Assembly (NCBI GenBank): GCA_963819695.1 | Contig: CAWFXD010000001.1 | Location: forward strand, 744,001 to 808,000 | Length of the DNA stretch: 64,000 nt | Source: DASZIT01 sp963819695 | GTDB taxonomy: Bacteria > Actinomycetota > Acidimicrobiia > Acidimicrobiales > RAAP-2 | Direction of reading: 5' to 3' | Shown: positions 1 to 9,294 of the stretch, in pieces | Layout of the letters: every line of letters starts with the position of its first letter | Numbering within the stretch: position 1 is the first letter of the stretch | Translations under genes and position numbers: made by a program | The notes under the pieces: model-generated | What the model was told of the DNA's origin: nothing | The model's input: the letters and a program-made list of their open reading frames with translations, nothing else | Databases searched by the model: none

Positions 1-216
1 ATCACCGGCGACATCACCCAGATCGACGTCCCCGGGGGGCGGTCCGGACTGGTCGGTTTGGAACCGGTGCTGTCGGGGATCAAGGACCTGGCCTTCGTAC
101 ATCTGACCCAGCGAGACGTCGTCCGCCACCGGATCGTGGCCGACATCGTCGCCGCCTACGAGCGCGGTTCGGGCCCCCCGGCCGCGGAAACGGGTACGTC
201 CTCGGGAGCTCGATGA
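1..216 (+). CDS. phoH: PhoH-like ATPase, C-terminal fragment
   Basis: Open from the first base in frame 1, about 71 codons to a TGA at 214-216. The visible part contains the PhoH tail pattern (TGDITQIDVP, SGLVGLEPVLSGI, then FVHLTQRDVVRH and a VADIVAAYE helix). PhoH/PhoL proteins are P-loop ATPases linked to RNA metabolism; the Walker motifs lie outside the window. Its stop overlaps the ybeY start as ATGA, and phoH-ybeY-corC-era order is a standard bacterial arrangement, which supports the call. Confidence 0.85.
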   Translation: MTGDITQIDVPGGRSGLVGLEPVLSGIKDLAFVHLTQRDVVRHRIVADIVAAYERGSGPPAAETGTSSGAR

Positions 217-719
217 GCGTCGACATCTACGCGGCCGACGAACAGGCCGACCACCCGGTAGCCGTGGGTCGCTGGTCGGAGCTGGCCCGGAGGGCGCTGA
301 TGGCCGAAGGCATCACCCGCGACACCGAAGTGTCACTGCTCTTCGTGGACGAGCCGTCCATCGCCGCCCTCAACGAGCGGTTTCTGGGCAGGTCGGGTCC
401 GACCGACGTGCTCTCGTTCCCCATCGAGGACGAAGTGGAGCGCAGCGGTCGTTCCCCCGACCAGGGCGGTACCGGCCCCGGATCGGTGGAGACCGACGCC
501 GAGCGGTTTCTGCTCCTCGGCGACGTCGTGATCTGCCCGGCGGTGGCGGCCCGCAACGCGGTGGATCACGGGGCCAGCTTCGAGGACGAGTTGGCGCTGT
601 TGGTGGTGCACGGAATTCTCCATCTCTTGGGGATGGACCACCAGGTGGAGTCCGAGGCCGAGCGGATGGAGCAACGCGAGCAACAGCTGTTGGCGCTGTA
701 CTACCGGGTCAGCTCGTGA
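213..719 (+). CDS. ybeY: Endoribonuclease YbeY
   Basis: 168 residues, the usual family length. The metal-binding signature HGILHLLGMDH is complete, with His133, His137 and His143 as zinc ligands. YbeY is a single-strand-specific endoribonuclease acting in 16S rRNA 3' maturation and 70S ribosome quality control in the cytoplasm. The ATG overlaps the phoH stop by four bases and the stop overlaps the next GTG, so the genes are probably translationally coupled in one operon. The loop around residues 72-92 (between VLSFPIEDE and FLLLGDV) is long and Gly/Pro-rich, common in actinobacterial homologues. Confidence 0.95.
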   Translation: MSVDIYAADEQADHPVAVGRWSELARRALMAEGITRDTEVSLLFVDEPSIAALNERFLGRSGPTDVLSFPIEDEVERSGRSPDQGGTGPGSVETDAERFLLLGDVVICPAVAARNAVDHGASFEDELALLVVHGILHLLGMDHQVESEAERMEQREQQLLALYYRVSS

Positions 720-2020
720 TCGCCGAACCCTTCCGACTCCTGGCCACCCAGGGCTTCAAGCCCATCGATGGGGTGGTGTTGGCCGTGGTGGTGATCCTGC
801 TGGCCGCCTCCGCCATCCTGGCGCTGGCCGAGACCAGCCTGGTCCGGATGAGCCGGGCCAAGGCGGCCGCCCTGGTCGACGAGGGCCGGCGGGGGGCCAA
901 GGTGCTCGAGCGCCTGACCGACAACCCCCAGGGATTCCTCAATCCGGTGCTCCTCCTGGTGCTGATCTGCCAGCTGGTGGTGGCGACCCTGGTGGGGATC
1001 CTGGCCTCGGAGTGGTTCGGCGCCCTGGGGGTGGTGGTAGCCACCGTCTTCGAGATCGTGGTCATCTTCGTGCTGGGCGAGGCGGTCCCGAAGAACTGGG
1101 CCGTCCACCATCCGGAGCGGGCGGCGCTGTTCAGCGCGCCCCTGGTGGCGGCCATGGTCGGCTTCTGGCCCATCCGGGTGGCGTCGGGGGCGCTGATCGG
1201 CCTGGCCAACCTGCTCATCGGGGAAGGGGCGCTGGGCCACGGCTCCGACGTCACCGAATCGGAGTTGTTGGCGATGGCCGATGTGGCCCTGGAGGACGAT
1301 GTGATCGAGACGGAGGAGCGCCAGCTCATCCACTCCATCATCGAGTTCGGGGACACCGTGGTGCGGGAGGTGATGGTCCCGCGTCCGGACATGGTCACGG
1401 TCGAGGCCGATGAGAGCGTCGAGGCCGTCTTGGAGCAGGCCCTGGCGGTGGGCTACAGCCGGCTTCCGGTGTTGGAAAAGGGAGTGGACGACGTAGCCGG
1501 GGTCGTCTACACCAAGGATCTGATCCGGGCGGTGCGGGCCGGCCACCAGGACGACCAGGTCGGGCTGCAGGTGCGGTCCCCCCACTTCGTGCCGGAGACC
1601 AAGCGGGTATCGGCGCTGATGCGGGAGATGCAGGCGGAGAAGTTCCACATGGCGGTGGTGATCAACGAGTACGGGGGCACGGCCGGACTGGTCACCCTGG
1701 AGGACCTGATCGAGGAGCTGGTGGGCGAGATCGTCGACGAGTTCGATGTGGAGGAGCCCCCGGTGGAGCACTTCCCGTCGGGCGAGGCGACGGTCAGCGG
1801 CCGGATGGTGGTGACCGAGGCCAACGAGCTCTTCGATGCCAATCTGCCCACCGGTGCCTGGGACACCGTCGGGGGGCTGCTCTTCGACCTGCTCGGGCAC
1901 GTCCCCGAACAAGGCGAGTCTGTCGATATCGGCCGGTTGCGCCTGGTGGCCGACCGGGTGAAGGGGCGTCGCATCGAGCGGGTCCGGATCATCCCGCTGT
2001 CCTCGCTGGCCGCCGGATGA
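716..2020 (+). CDS. CNNM/CorC-type membrane protein (DUF21, CBS pair, CorC_HlyC)
   Basis: 434 residues from a GTG that overlaps the ybeY stop. The N-terminal ~190 residues carry a DUF21 domain with about four hydrophobic segments (for example VVLAVVVILLAASAILALAE and LLLVLICQLVVATLVGILA). A tandem CBS pair follows at ~205-330 (VMVPRPDMVTVEAD; MAVVINEYGGTAGLVTLEDL), then a C-terminal CorC_HlyC transporter-associated domain. The family (HlyC/CorC, CNNM) is linked to magnesium/cobalt efflux; 'hemolysin' is a legacy name. It lies between ybeY and era, as in many actinobacteria. Substrate is inferred from family only. Confidence 0.9.
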   Translation: MIAEPFRLLATQGFKPIDGVVLAVVVILLAASAILALAETSLVRMSRAKAAALVDEGRRGAKVLERLTDNPQGFLNPVLLLVLICQLVVATLVGILASEWFGALGVVVATVFEIVVIFVLGEAVPKNWAVHHPERAALFSAPLVAAMVGFWPIRVASGALIGLANLLIGEGALGHGSDVTESELLAMADVALEDDVIETEERQLIHSIIEFGDTVVREVMVPRPDMVTVEADESVEAVLEQALAVGYSRLPVLEKGVDDVAGVVYTKDLIRAVRAGHQDDQVGLQVRSPHFVPETKRVSALMREMQAEKFHMAVVINEYGGTAGLVTLEDLIEELVGEIVDEFDVEEPPVEHFPSGEATVSGRMVVTEANELFDANLPTGAWDTVGGLLFDLLGHVPEQGESVDIGRLRLVADRVKGRRIERVRIIPLSSLAAG

Positions 2021-2985
2021 TGAGCGGAGCTCCGGAGTTCGTAAGCGGCTTTGCCGCGGTGGTCGGCCGCCCCAATGTGGGCAAGTCGACCCTGATCAAC
2101 CGCATCGTCGGCACCAAGGTCACCATTACCTCGCCACGTCCCAACACCACCCGTTCCCAGGTCCGGGGGGTGCTGAACCGACCCGGTGCCCAGGTGGTGT
2201 TCGTCGACACCCCGGGCCTCCACAAGCCCCGCACCGCCCTCGGCGAGCGGATGAACGATTCGGCGTCGTCCTCGATGGACGACGTCGATGCGGTGATCGC
2301 CATGGTCGAAGCCACCGGCGCCGTCGGGCCGGGTGACCGGATGGTGCTCGCCCAGGCCAGCCGGCGGGTCCGCTCGTTGGCCCGGACCGCGGAGCTCGAA
2401 CGCCAGGTCGGTGCCGCCGGTGACGCGGTGGGCGAACCGACGCTGCTGGTGGTGGTCAACAAGATCGACCGGGTGGACGACAACCGGGTGCTCACCCATC
2501 TGACTGCCGTTTCCGAAGTGATCGAGTCGCTGGCCGAAGAAGACGGTTCCGCTCCGGTGCCGGTGGAGTACTTCCCGGTCTCCGCGTTGGACGGCAATGG
2601 CGTCGATGGGCTGGTCGATGCCGTCCTGTCCCGGATGCCCGAGGGTCCCCGCTACTACCCCGAAGGCATGGTCACCGACGTTGCCGAGGCGTTTTGGGTG
2701 GCCGACCTGGTACGCGAGCAGCTCCTCCTCCGGGTGGAGGACGAGCTTCCCCACAGCATCGCCTGCCGGGTGACGGAATGGGAGTGGCCCCGGGTGCGGT
2801 GCGAGATCCTGGTCGAGCGGGATTCGCAAAAGGGGATCGTGATCGGCAAGGGCGGAAGCATCCTCAAAGAAGTCGGCACCGCGGTGCGCAAGCAGATGCC
2901 GCCCGGCGCCTACCTCGAGCTCTTCGTGCGGGTCGAGAAGCGGTGGCAACACCGGGAGGACGCCCTCGACCGGCTGGGGTTCTGA
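2017..2985 (+). CDS. era: GTPase Era
   Basis: 322 residues. The GTPase motifs are clear: G1 GRPNVGKST near residue 17, the switch region, G3 DTPGLH, and G4 NKID near residue 147. The C-terminal KH domain with GKGGSILKEVG is present. Era binds 16S rRNA near the anti-Shine-Dalgarno end and assists 30S assembly. The ATG overlaps the upstream stop (ATGA). A ~20-residue insertion between G3 and G4 (around SRRVRSLARTAELERQVGAAG) lengthens the protein slightly over E. coli Era. It is the last gene of the coupled phoH-ybeY-corC-era run; the next gene is convergent. Confidence 0.96.
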   Translation: MMSGAPEFVSGFAAVVGRPNVGKSTLINRIVGTKVTITSPRPNTTRSQVRGVLNRPGAQVVFVDTPGLHKPRTALGERMNDSASSSMDDVDAVIAMVEATGAVGPGDRMVLAQASRRVRSLARTAELERQVGAAGDAVGEPTLLVVVNKIDRVDDNRVLTHLTAVSEVIESLAEEDGSAPVPVEYFPVSALDGNGVDGLVDAVLSRMPEGPRYYPEGMVTDVAEAFWVADLVREQLLLRVEDELPHSIACRVTEWEWPRVRCEILVERDSQKGIVIGKGGSILKEVGTAVRKQMPPGAYLELFVRVEKRWQHREDALDRLGF

Positions 2986-2998
2986 ATTCTTGCCGGGC

Positions 2999-4492
2999 CT
3001 ACCCCAACCGGGTCAGCACGTTCCGGGTGATCTGTTCGATCTGTGGGTCACGCCCGGCCAGACCGTGAGCCCAGTCGGTCGACCCCGATGTCACCACCGT
3101 CGCGCCGGCCCGGTTGGTGTACACGCCCAGCACTGCATGGCCATGACGGATGCGTTCCATCGCCTCGGGATCGCGGGTCCCGAACAGGCGGGACGCGATG
3201 TACTCCAACTCGCTGGGCTCGCCCGGCTTGGGCGGACGAGGGGCTGTCTCGCGGGTGAAGTGCTGAGTCGGGCAGGTGCCGAGGATCTCGAAAGTCGACG
3301 GCGTGCCGTCCTCCCCGGTCGGATACGGCAGCCCGTCGCGGTAGGTGAACACGCACCCGTCGCACTCGTAACCGACGACCGTCGCGCCGGCACCGAGGAC
3401 GTCGCCGTAGCCGAGCCCGGTGTCCTCGAACATCCAGTGCCCGGCGCGGTGCACGGTGTAACCGCCGAGGCCGGCGGTCACATTGCGGCCGATGCGGTGA
3501 TAGCCCCCGCGGGTGAAGGAGACGCCGGTCATATGGTTCTCGGGACGACCGACGATGACGTCGGACCAGAACGTCGTCACTTCGGCTTCACGGTCGGTTC
3601 CCATCCGAGGGTCGTCTTTGAAGAATCCCTTGTACCCGACCATCACGTCGTGATCCGCACCTTCGATGCGCACCTGCCACAACGACGTGTTGCCGGAGAA
3701 GAAGGCGGCGTTGCCGCCACGGGCGATGAAGGCTTCCACCGTGTCGCGCATGCCGCCAGACCAGTACTCGTCGTGGCCGACGGAGAGATACAGACTGGCG
3801 CCGTCCAACACCTCGGGGTGCGCCTCGAGATCAGCATTCGTGCACACCCCGACCTCGAAACCCTCACGTTCGGCCCACTCGATGAATGGCAGCTCCCAGT
3901 CGGGCCAGCCCGCCGACCCGGCGTAGCCCGACAGATGGTTGATCTGGAGGTAGCCGACGTGCGCGGCGTTCTGTGGATCGGGCGCGCCCGTCCCGGTCAC
4001 TCGCCGTCCCTTGCCGGGCGGTTTGTAGAGGTAGCCCGCCGCCATCGGCCGCCGCATGGCGACCTGGGTGCCGCCGGTGTACAGGTTCGGCCCCCCAAAG
4101 TCGTTGTAGGCGTGCCACGTATTCGTCGCCAGCGCGACCACGATGCGGGTCCCGGAAGACGGACGCACCACGAAGAACGCGTGGTGGCGCCGGACCTGGT
4201 CGCCCACCCCGATCTCCATGACGACCTCGTAGTAGCCCGACCGCCATCTCGGGCCGACGTCCAGGGTGAGCCCGACCGGCCAGCCGCACCCCTTCGAGGA
4301 GGCGTCCTCGGGTGTCGGGTGCTCGTCGGCCGCCACCGCGTCGGCACTGAATACGACCTCCCGTCGCCCGCCGACCCGTGCCACCTCGACCCGCACCGGC
4401 CGTCCGGCCGACGACGACATATGCAGACCGACTTGCTCGCCCGGCCGCACCGATTGCGGCCAGCAGTACCCGGTCACCACCTCGCGCCCCAT
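2999..4492 (-). CDS. N,N-dimethylformamidase beta-subunit-like (DMFA2_C) protein
   Basis: About 497 residues from ATG (a TTG lies two codons upstream). The sequence matches the C-terminal domain family of the large subunit of N,N-dimethylformamidase: an N-terminal beta-sandwich-like part (residues 1-105), then NTWHAYNDFGGPNLY, LSVGHDEYWSGGMRD and SFTRGGYHRIG, giving a glutamine-amidotransferase-like fold. The GHDEYW segment is characteristic. Homologues are widespread in actinobacteria without demonstrated DMF hydrolysis, so the substrate is unknown. No signal peptide is seen. It is convergent with era, leaving 13 bases between stops, and divergent from yceI. Confidence 0.7.
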   Translation of the reverse strand: MGREVVTGYCWPQSVRPGEQVGLHMSSSAGRPVRVEVARVGGRREVVFSADAVAADEHPTPEDASSKGCGWPVGLTLDVGPRWRSGYYEVVMEIGVGDQVRRHHAFFVVRPSSGTRIVVALATNTWHAYNDFGGPNLYTGGTQVAMRRPMAAGYLYKPPGKGRRVTGTGAPDPQNAAHVGYLQINHLSGYAGSAGWPDWELPFIEWAEREGFEVGVCTNADLEAHPEVLDGASLYLSVGHDEYWSGGMRDTVEAFIARGGNAAFFSGNTSLWQVRIEGADHDVMVGYKGFFKDDPRMGTDREAEVTTFWSDVIVGRPENHMTGVSFTRGGYHRIGRNVTAGLGGYTVHRAGHWMFEDTGLGYGDVLGAGATVVGYECDGCVFTYRDGLPYPTGEDGTPSTFEILGTCPTQHFTRETAPRPPKPGEPSELEYIASRLFGTRDPEAMERIRHGHAVLGVYTNRAGATVVTSGSTDWAHGLAGRDPQIEQITRNVLTRLG

Positions 4493-4623
4493 CTCCAAAC
4501 CCTAATTGGGCCAGGTCACTGGCGGCGTCTGCGATTCCCTCCGTCCGCTCCGGGCGGCATCGCCGGTGTTAGGGCACCCATTAGGTTGGGGTACGAGTGG
4601 GCGAGGGCCCGACCCGGGCCACA

Positions 4624-4629
4624 AGGAGG
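4624..4629 (+). promoter_or_regulatory. Shine-Dalgarno fixing the YceI start
   Basis: AGGAGG-type site in ACAAGGAGGGCGAAGACACATG, about ten bases before the ATG at 4640. The open frame runs far upstream to ~2990 without homology, so this site decides the start. Confidence 0.8.
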
Positions 4630-4639
4630 GCGAAGACAC

Positions 4640-5179
4640 ATGCCAGACATCATCACCCTGAAGGACCGCCTGCAGGACGGGACGTTCGCCGGCAAGTGGG
4701 CGCTGTCTTCCGACGAGACGACGGTGGCGTTCCGGTCATCGAGCCTGTGGGGCCTGGTCAAGGTCAAGGGCCGGTTCACCGACGTGCACGGCGAGGCGAC
4801 AGTCGACCCGAGCGGTGCCATCACCGGCCGCCTGGACATCGACGTCGCCTCAGTGGATACCGGCACCGCCAAGCGGGACACCCACCTGCGGTCGACCGAC
4901 TTCTTCGATGCCGCCACCCACAACCACATCACCTTCCTGGCCACCGATGTCTCCGTCGTCGACGATGACCGGCTCCATGTCTCCGGCGAACTGACCATCG
5001 CCGGACAGTCTCATCCCTTCTCGTGGGAGGCGAAGGTCACCGACATCGACGGCCCCGGGGTGACCCTCACCTCCTCGGTGGTGATTGACCGCTCCCAGTG
5101 GGGCATCGCCTGGCGGAAGATGGGCATGACCAAGATGGACACCGACATCGACATCGAAGCTCGATTCATCCGGGCATGA
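4640..5179 (+). CDS. YceI family protein
   Basis: 179 residues. Opens with GTFAGKWALSSDETTVAFRSSSLWGLVKVKG-type YceI signatures and ends with DIDIEARFIRA; it covers a complete lipocalin-like barrel that binds polyisoprenoid or amphiphilic ligands in the family. No signal peptide is present, so it is predicted cytoplasmic, as for many actinobacterial YceI proteins. A strong Shine-Dalgarno sets the start. The gene stands alone between a divergent DMFA2_C-like gene and a convergent helicase. Physiological ligand unknown. Confidence 0.88.
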   Translation: MPDIITLKDRLQDGTFAGKWALSSDETTVAFRSSSLWGLVKVKGRFTDVHGEATVDPSGAITGRLDIDVASVDTGTAKRDTHLRSTDFFDAATHNHITFLATDVSVVDDDRLHVSGELTIAGQSHPFSWEAKVTDIDGPGVTLTSSVVIDRSQWGIAWRKMGMTKMDTDIDIEARFIRA

Positions 5180-5192
5180 CCCCGGGTCACGG

Positions 5193-7217
5193 TCATGCGT
5201 CGGCCAGCGCCTTCTCCAAGAAGGCCTCGACCTCGGCCCGGTCCAGCGTGCGCTTCATCGGAGGGACCCGGGCCAGCAACGCCCGCCGGTAGCTGGCCGT
5301 CGCCAACCGGCTGTCGAGCACCGCCACCACTCCCCGGTCCTCGGCGGAGCGGATCAGTCGGCCGGCCCCCTGGGCCAGCAGCGTCCCCGCCCGGGGAAGA
5401 TCGACGGCATTGAAGGCGCCCGCCCCCGCCCGGTCCCGTCGGGCCTGGAGCACCGGGTCGTCGGGCCGGGGAAATGGGATCCGGTCGATGGTGACCAGGC
5501 TGAGGGTGGGGCCGGGGATGTCCACCCCTTGCCAGAACCCGAGGGTGGCGAACAGACAGGTTGCGTCGTCCGCCCGGAACGCCTCGATGAGCGCCGGCTT
5601 GGGCAGGTCGGACTGGGCGAGGATCCGGAAGGGGAGCCGCTCCCGGAGCACTTCCACCGCGGCGTTCATCGCCCGCCAACTGGTGAACAGGGCCAGGGTG
5701 CGACCCCCGGCCGCGGTGATGAGGGCGTCGAGCTCATTGTGGATGGCCGGTTCCGACTCCGGTCGCCTCCGATCGGGGATGGTCTTGGCCACGTAGAGCA
5801 GGGCGTGGTGGGGATAGTCGAACGGGCTGCCCACATCCATCTCGTCGGTGTCGCCTTCGGGAAGACCCAACCGGGCGACCAACCCGAGAGGTACGGTCGC
5901 CGAGGTCAGGACCCCGGTGACTTCGCTCCAGAGTTGCTCGGAGAGCAGGGGCCCGACATCGATGGGGGAGACCCGCAAGCTCGGCGAGCGGGACCCGTCG
6001 TCCACCCATGCCACCTCGTCTTCGCCGAGCGAGGTCAGCTTGGCCAGGTCACCGGCCAGATGCCCGGCCGCCAGCAGGATGCGATCCCGCCGGGTCCGTT
6101 CCGCCGCCGACTCGTCATCGGACTCCTCCCGTTCCGCCTGGCGGATGAGCCCGACCAGGCGGGCCACCCGTCCGGTGGCCAGGGCGACCACCTCGCTGAG
6201 CCCGGGCCCGTCGGCCGGCCCGTTGCCGTCGGGTTGGCCTCCATCCTCCGCGCCGACCAGCGAGGCCGGGGGGACCCGGTTGCCGGCCAGCGGCCGGAGG
6301 ACCCGTTGGAAGTGGTCGGCCACCTCGGCCACCTGATCGACGGCATCGTCGGAACCTGACATCTCCCTGGGCATTACCCCGCGGGCGCCGGTGGCCAGGG
6401 CCCGAAACCGCCCGGGGCCGATCTCCACCCCGAGGCTGTCGGTCATCACCTCCTCGACTTCGTGGGCTTCGTCGAAGACGGCGATGTCGTGAGGCGGCAG
6501 TACCGCGCCGCCGCTGGCCAGGTGGGCCCCGTAGAGGTGGGTGTTGACCACCACCACGTCGGCCTCCGCCGCCCGGTTCCGGGCGTGTTCGGCAAAGCAG
6601 TCCGACCCGGACGGGCACCGGAACGCCCCCGGGCACTCGCGGGCCGTGGTCGACACCATGGCCCAGGCCCGGAAGTGCGGCTCGAAGTCGAGCTCGGCCC
6701 GGTCCCCGGTGGGGGAGTCCTGTCCCCACCGGAGGAGGCGGCGGACCTGCTCCCCGAGTCGGCCGGTATCCGGGACGCCGTCGTCCCGGCCCGGGGTCAG
6801 GGTGTCGTCGGCGTCGGGGGGATCGACGGCGGCATCATCGAGATCGAGCCGTTGGCCCTGGCCGCCGACCTCGGAGGCCCGCTGCCGGCAGAGGTAGTTG
6901 CTCCGGCCCTTGAGCACCGCGAAGGTGAGACCGGCGTCGACGGCCGACGCCACCATGGGGAGGTCCTTCCCGGCCAGCTGGTCCTGCAGTGCCTTGGTGG
7001 CGGTGGCCACCACCACCCGCTGGCCGGAGAGGGCGGCCGGGACCAGGTAGGCGAGCGACTTCCCGGTGCCGGTCCCGGCCTGGACCACCAGATGGCGTCG
7101 CGCGCCGAGCGCCCGGCCCACCGCCTGGGCCATCTCCATTTGGCCCTCCCGGGTCTCGCCACCCCCGGGCAGCGAGGCGGCCACCTCGGCCAGCGTCTCC
7201 TTCACCCCGTCGGCCAT
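5193..7217 (-). CDS. DinG/XPD-type ATP-dependent DNA helicase
   Basis: 674 residues, superfamily 2. Walker A QAGTGTGKSLAYLVP sits near residue 44 and the DEAH box in AVFDEAHEVEE near 250. Between them are four cysteines (LCRQ, then ECPG, FRCPSG and DCF) positioned as in the 4Fe-4S cluster of XPD/DinG. The C-terminal helicase motifs include GFWQGVDIPG and QGAGRLIRS. The family unwinds 5'-3' and resolves R-loops and repair intermediates. The region between FeS and motif III is long and acidic, rich in Gly/Asp (~290-330). It is convergent with yceI. Confidence 0.9.
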   Translation of the reverse strand: MADGVKETLAEVAASLPGGGETREGQMEMAQAVGRALGARRHLVVQAGTGTGKSLAYLVPAALSGQRVVVATATKALQDQLAGKDLPMVASAVDAGLTFAVLKGRSNYLCRQRASEVGGQGQRLDLDDAAVDPPDADDTLTPGRDDGVPDTGRLGEQVRRLLRWGQDSPTGDRAELDFEPHFRAWAMVSTTARECPGAFRCPSGSDCFAEHARNRAAEADVVVVNTHLYGAHLASGGAVLPPHDIAVFDEAHEVEEVMTDSLGVEIGPGRFRALATGARGVMPREMSGSDDAVDQVAEVADHFQRVLRPLAGNRVPPASLVGAEDGGQPDGNGPADGPGLSEVVALATGRVARLVGLIRQAEREESDDESAAERTRRDRILLAAGHLAGDLAKLTSLGEDEVAWVDDGSRSPSLRVSPIDVGPLLSEQLWSEVTGVLTSATVPLGLVARLGLPEGDTDEMDVGSPFDYPHHALLYVAKTIPDRRRPESEPAIHNELDALITAAGGRTLALFTSWRAMNAAVEVLRERLPFRILAQSDLPKPALIEAFRADDATCLFATLGFWQGVDIPGPTLSLVTIDRIPFPRPDDPVLQARRDRAGAGAFNAVDLPRAGTLLAQGAGRLIRSAEDRGVVAVLDSRLATASYRRALLARVPPMKRTLDRAEVEAFLEKALADA

Positions 7218-7281
7218 TGTGTGACCCTACCCGGGGGCCTGTCCGGCCGAAATGGGGCAATGACTGACGTCGGAGCCGGGC

Positions 7282-8040
7282 TCAGTACCACTCGGCGAAC
7301 AGGATGGAGGCCACCACCACCCCGACCGTCACGATCACCCATCGCAGCACCGCGGCCGGCAGCCTCCGCCCGATGCGGGCGCCCACCTGGCCACCGATGA
7401 CCGACCCGGCGGCGATCAGGCCTACCACCGACCACGACAGGGTCGAGAAGATGATGAACAGCACGCTGGCCGCGGTGTTCACCACCATGGCCAGCACGTT
7501 CTTGGTGCCGTTCAGCCGCTGCAGGTCGTCATGGACGAAAATGGCCAGCAGGGCGATGAGGATGACGCCCTGGGCGGCTCCGAAGTAACCGCCGTAGACA
7601 CCGGTCAAGAACACCCCGAGGAACAGCCCGTTGCCGCCGTGCCGCTTCCGGTCGCCCCGGTCCTCGAGGAGCTTCGACAGCCGGGGCTGGAGCGCCATCA
7701 GGATGGCGGCCACCAGGATGAGGGCCGGGACCGCGGCGCGGAATACGGTGCCGGGGAGCCCGAGGAGCAGGGCGGCGCCGGCCACCCCGCCCAACAGGGA
7801 CGCGGTTCCCAGACGGAGCAGCCTCGATCGCTGACCGGTCAGCTCGCGCCGGTAGGCAAAGGCTCCGCTGACAGTTCCGGGCACCAACCCCACGTTGTTG
7901 GAGACGTTGGCGAGCAACGGTGGGTACCCGAGGGCCAACAGCGTTGGAAAGGTGACCAGCGAACCGGACCCGACGATGGTGTTGATGCTGCCGGCGGCCA
8001 ATCCGGCCGCGAATATCGCCAGGGCGGCCCACGGGGACAT
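7282..8040 (-). CDS. TauE/SafE (TSUP) membrane permease
   Basis: 252 residues with about eight hydrophobic helices arranged as two pseudo-repeats. The N-terminal AAGLAAGSINTIVGSGSLVTFPTLLALG and the second-half GVYGGYFGAAQGVILIALL are the family's two repeat signatures. TSUP proteins are anion permeases for sulfite, sulfoacetate or related organosulfur anions. No neighbouring sulfonate genes are present, so substrate is unassigned. The gene is divergent from uppS with a ~100-bp gap. Confidence 0.88.
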   Translation of the reverse strand: MSPWAALAIFAAGLAAGSINTIVGSGSLVTFPTLLALGYPPLLANVSNNVGLVPGTVSGAFAYRRELTGQRSRLLRLGTASLLGGVAGAALLLGLPGTVFRAAVPALILVAAILMALQPRLSKLLEDRGDRKRHGGNGLFLGVFLTGVYGGYFGAAQGVILIALLAIFVHDDLQRLNGTKNVLAMVVNTAASVLFIIFSTLSWSVVGLIAAGSVIGGQVGARIGRRLPAAVLRWVIVTVGVVVASILFAEWY

Positions 8041-8143
8041 GGAGAGGGTCTAGTGCCCCGAGCCCGGATGCTCAAAGTGGAAAGCCGGGCGATGCCCTGG
8101 TCGGCGGGCACGGTTGGCCCAGTGGAGGGGATAAGTTCGCAGC

Positions 8144-8917
8144 GTGGAACGGGACCTCTCCGGCGCCGATGGCGCCATCCAGCACCCGCCGCCACTGGTG
8201 GCCTCCGACGTCGCCGATGGCCCCGTCCCTGCCCATGTGGCCTGTGTGATGGACGGGAACGGTCGCTGGGCCAGCCGCCGGGGTCTGCCCCGGACCGAGG
8301 GCCACGCCGCCGGGGAGGCGGCGCTGCTCGACGCCGTCGAGGGCGCTCTCGATCTGGGCATCCCGTGGATCACCATGTACGCCTTCTCCACCGAGAACTG
8401 GCGTCGCCCCGCCGATGAGGTCCGCTACCTGATGGGCTTCAACGAGAGCCTGCTGGCCCGGCGCCGGGACGAGCTCAACGAGAAGGGCGTGCGTATCCGG
8501 TTTGCCGGACGCCGTGACTGGCGGGTGCCCAAGCGGGTGCTGCGCCGGATGGACGAGTCGGTCGAGCTCACCGCCGGCAACCGGCGGTCCACCCTGACCA
8601 TGGCGTTCAACTACGGCGGGCGGGCCGAGATCGTCGACGCCGTCGCCAAGCTGGTGGCCGACGGCGTTCCCGCCGACAAGGTGAGCGAGAAGGCCATCCG
8701 GTCCCGCCTCTACTATCCCGACCAGCCGGATCCGGATCTGATGATCCGCACCTCCGGCGAGCACCGGATCTCCAATTTCCTGTTGTGGCAGTTGGCCTAC
8801 AGCGAGCTGGTCTTCACCAGCGTGCTGTGGCCCGACTTCCGCCGTCACCACCTGTTCGAGGCCATCCAGGAGTACCAGCGGCGGCAGCGAACCTACGGCG
8901 GGGTGGAAGGAAGATGA
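8144..8917 (+). CDS. uppS: Isoprenyl (undecaprenyl/decaprenyl) diphosphate synthase
   Basis: 257 residues from a GTG. Cis-prenyltransferase motifs are complete: VMDGNGRWASRRGLP with the catalytic Asp, HAAGEAALLDAV, YAFSTENWRRP, and the C-terminal PDPDLMIRTSGEHRISNFLLWQ with SELVFT. It condenses isopentenyl diphosphate onto an allylic primer to give the polyprenyl carrier for peptidoglycan and surface polysaccharides. It is followed with ATGA overlap by a small membrane protein and then recO. Confidence 0.95.
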   Translation: MERDLSGADGAIQHPPPLVASDVADGPVPAHVACVMDGNGRWASRRGLPRTEGHAAGEAALLDAVEGALDLGIPWITMYAFSTENWRRPADEVRYLMGFNESLLARRRDELNEKGVRIRFAGRRDWRVPKRVLRRMDESVELTAGNRRSTLTMAFNYGGRAEIVDAVAKLVADGVPADKVSEKAIRSRLYYPDQPDPDLMIRTSGEHRISNFLLWQLAYSELVFTSVLWPDFRRHHLFEAIQEYQRRQRTYGGVEGR

Positions 8918-9294
8918 GTCGCCGGAGCGCGGCTGGAGGGCAGCCGACGCCAGGACGTCGCCATCGCGACGACGCCGGCGGGCTCTGGATCGGCATCGGG
9001 ATCGCCGGTGGCATCGCCCTGTATGCCGGGATGCTGGTCATGCTGGTCGCCGGGTTCACCGCCATCCTCCCGTTCGTGGTCATCCCGCCGGTCCTGATCG
9101 GGCTGATCGGGGCCAACAGCCTGCTCGGCGGTCCGCGCCGTCCCCGGCCCCCGGCCCGACCGATCCGCCCCACCGACCGGGGCATGGTGCCGCCGGCCTC
9201 CGGAGGCCCGGTGGTGAACGGCCGCTCGGCCAAGACCTCGGACCCCGATCGGCAGTCGCACCCGAACGGCGGGGGCGCCGCCGGGTCGGGATGA
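8914..9294 (+). CDS. Small membrane protein of unknown function
   Basis: 126 residues starting at the ATG in the ATGA overlap with the uppS stop. Basic N-terminus (~30 residues), then two hydrophobic stretches (GGLWIGIGIAGGIALYAGM and LVAGFTAILPFVVIPPVL region), then a Pro/Arg/Gly-rich cytoplasmic tail. The stop overlaps recO (ATGA), so it is translated with both neighbours. No family recognised; the tail composition suggests a disordered region. The coupled position supports it being real. Confidence 0.6.
   Translation: MSRRSAAGGQPTPGRRHRDDAGGLWIGIGIAGGIALYAGMLVMLVAGFTAILPFVVIPPVLIGLIGANSLLGGPRRPRPPARPIRPTDRGMVPPASGGPVVNGRSAKTSDPDRQSHPNGGGAAGSG

Noticed and set aside
2990..4639. 550-codon extension of the YceI frame
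   Set aside because: It overlaps the DMFA2_C-like gene on the other strand and has no homology; the Shine-Dalgarno at 4624 sets the start at 4640.
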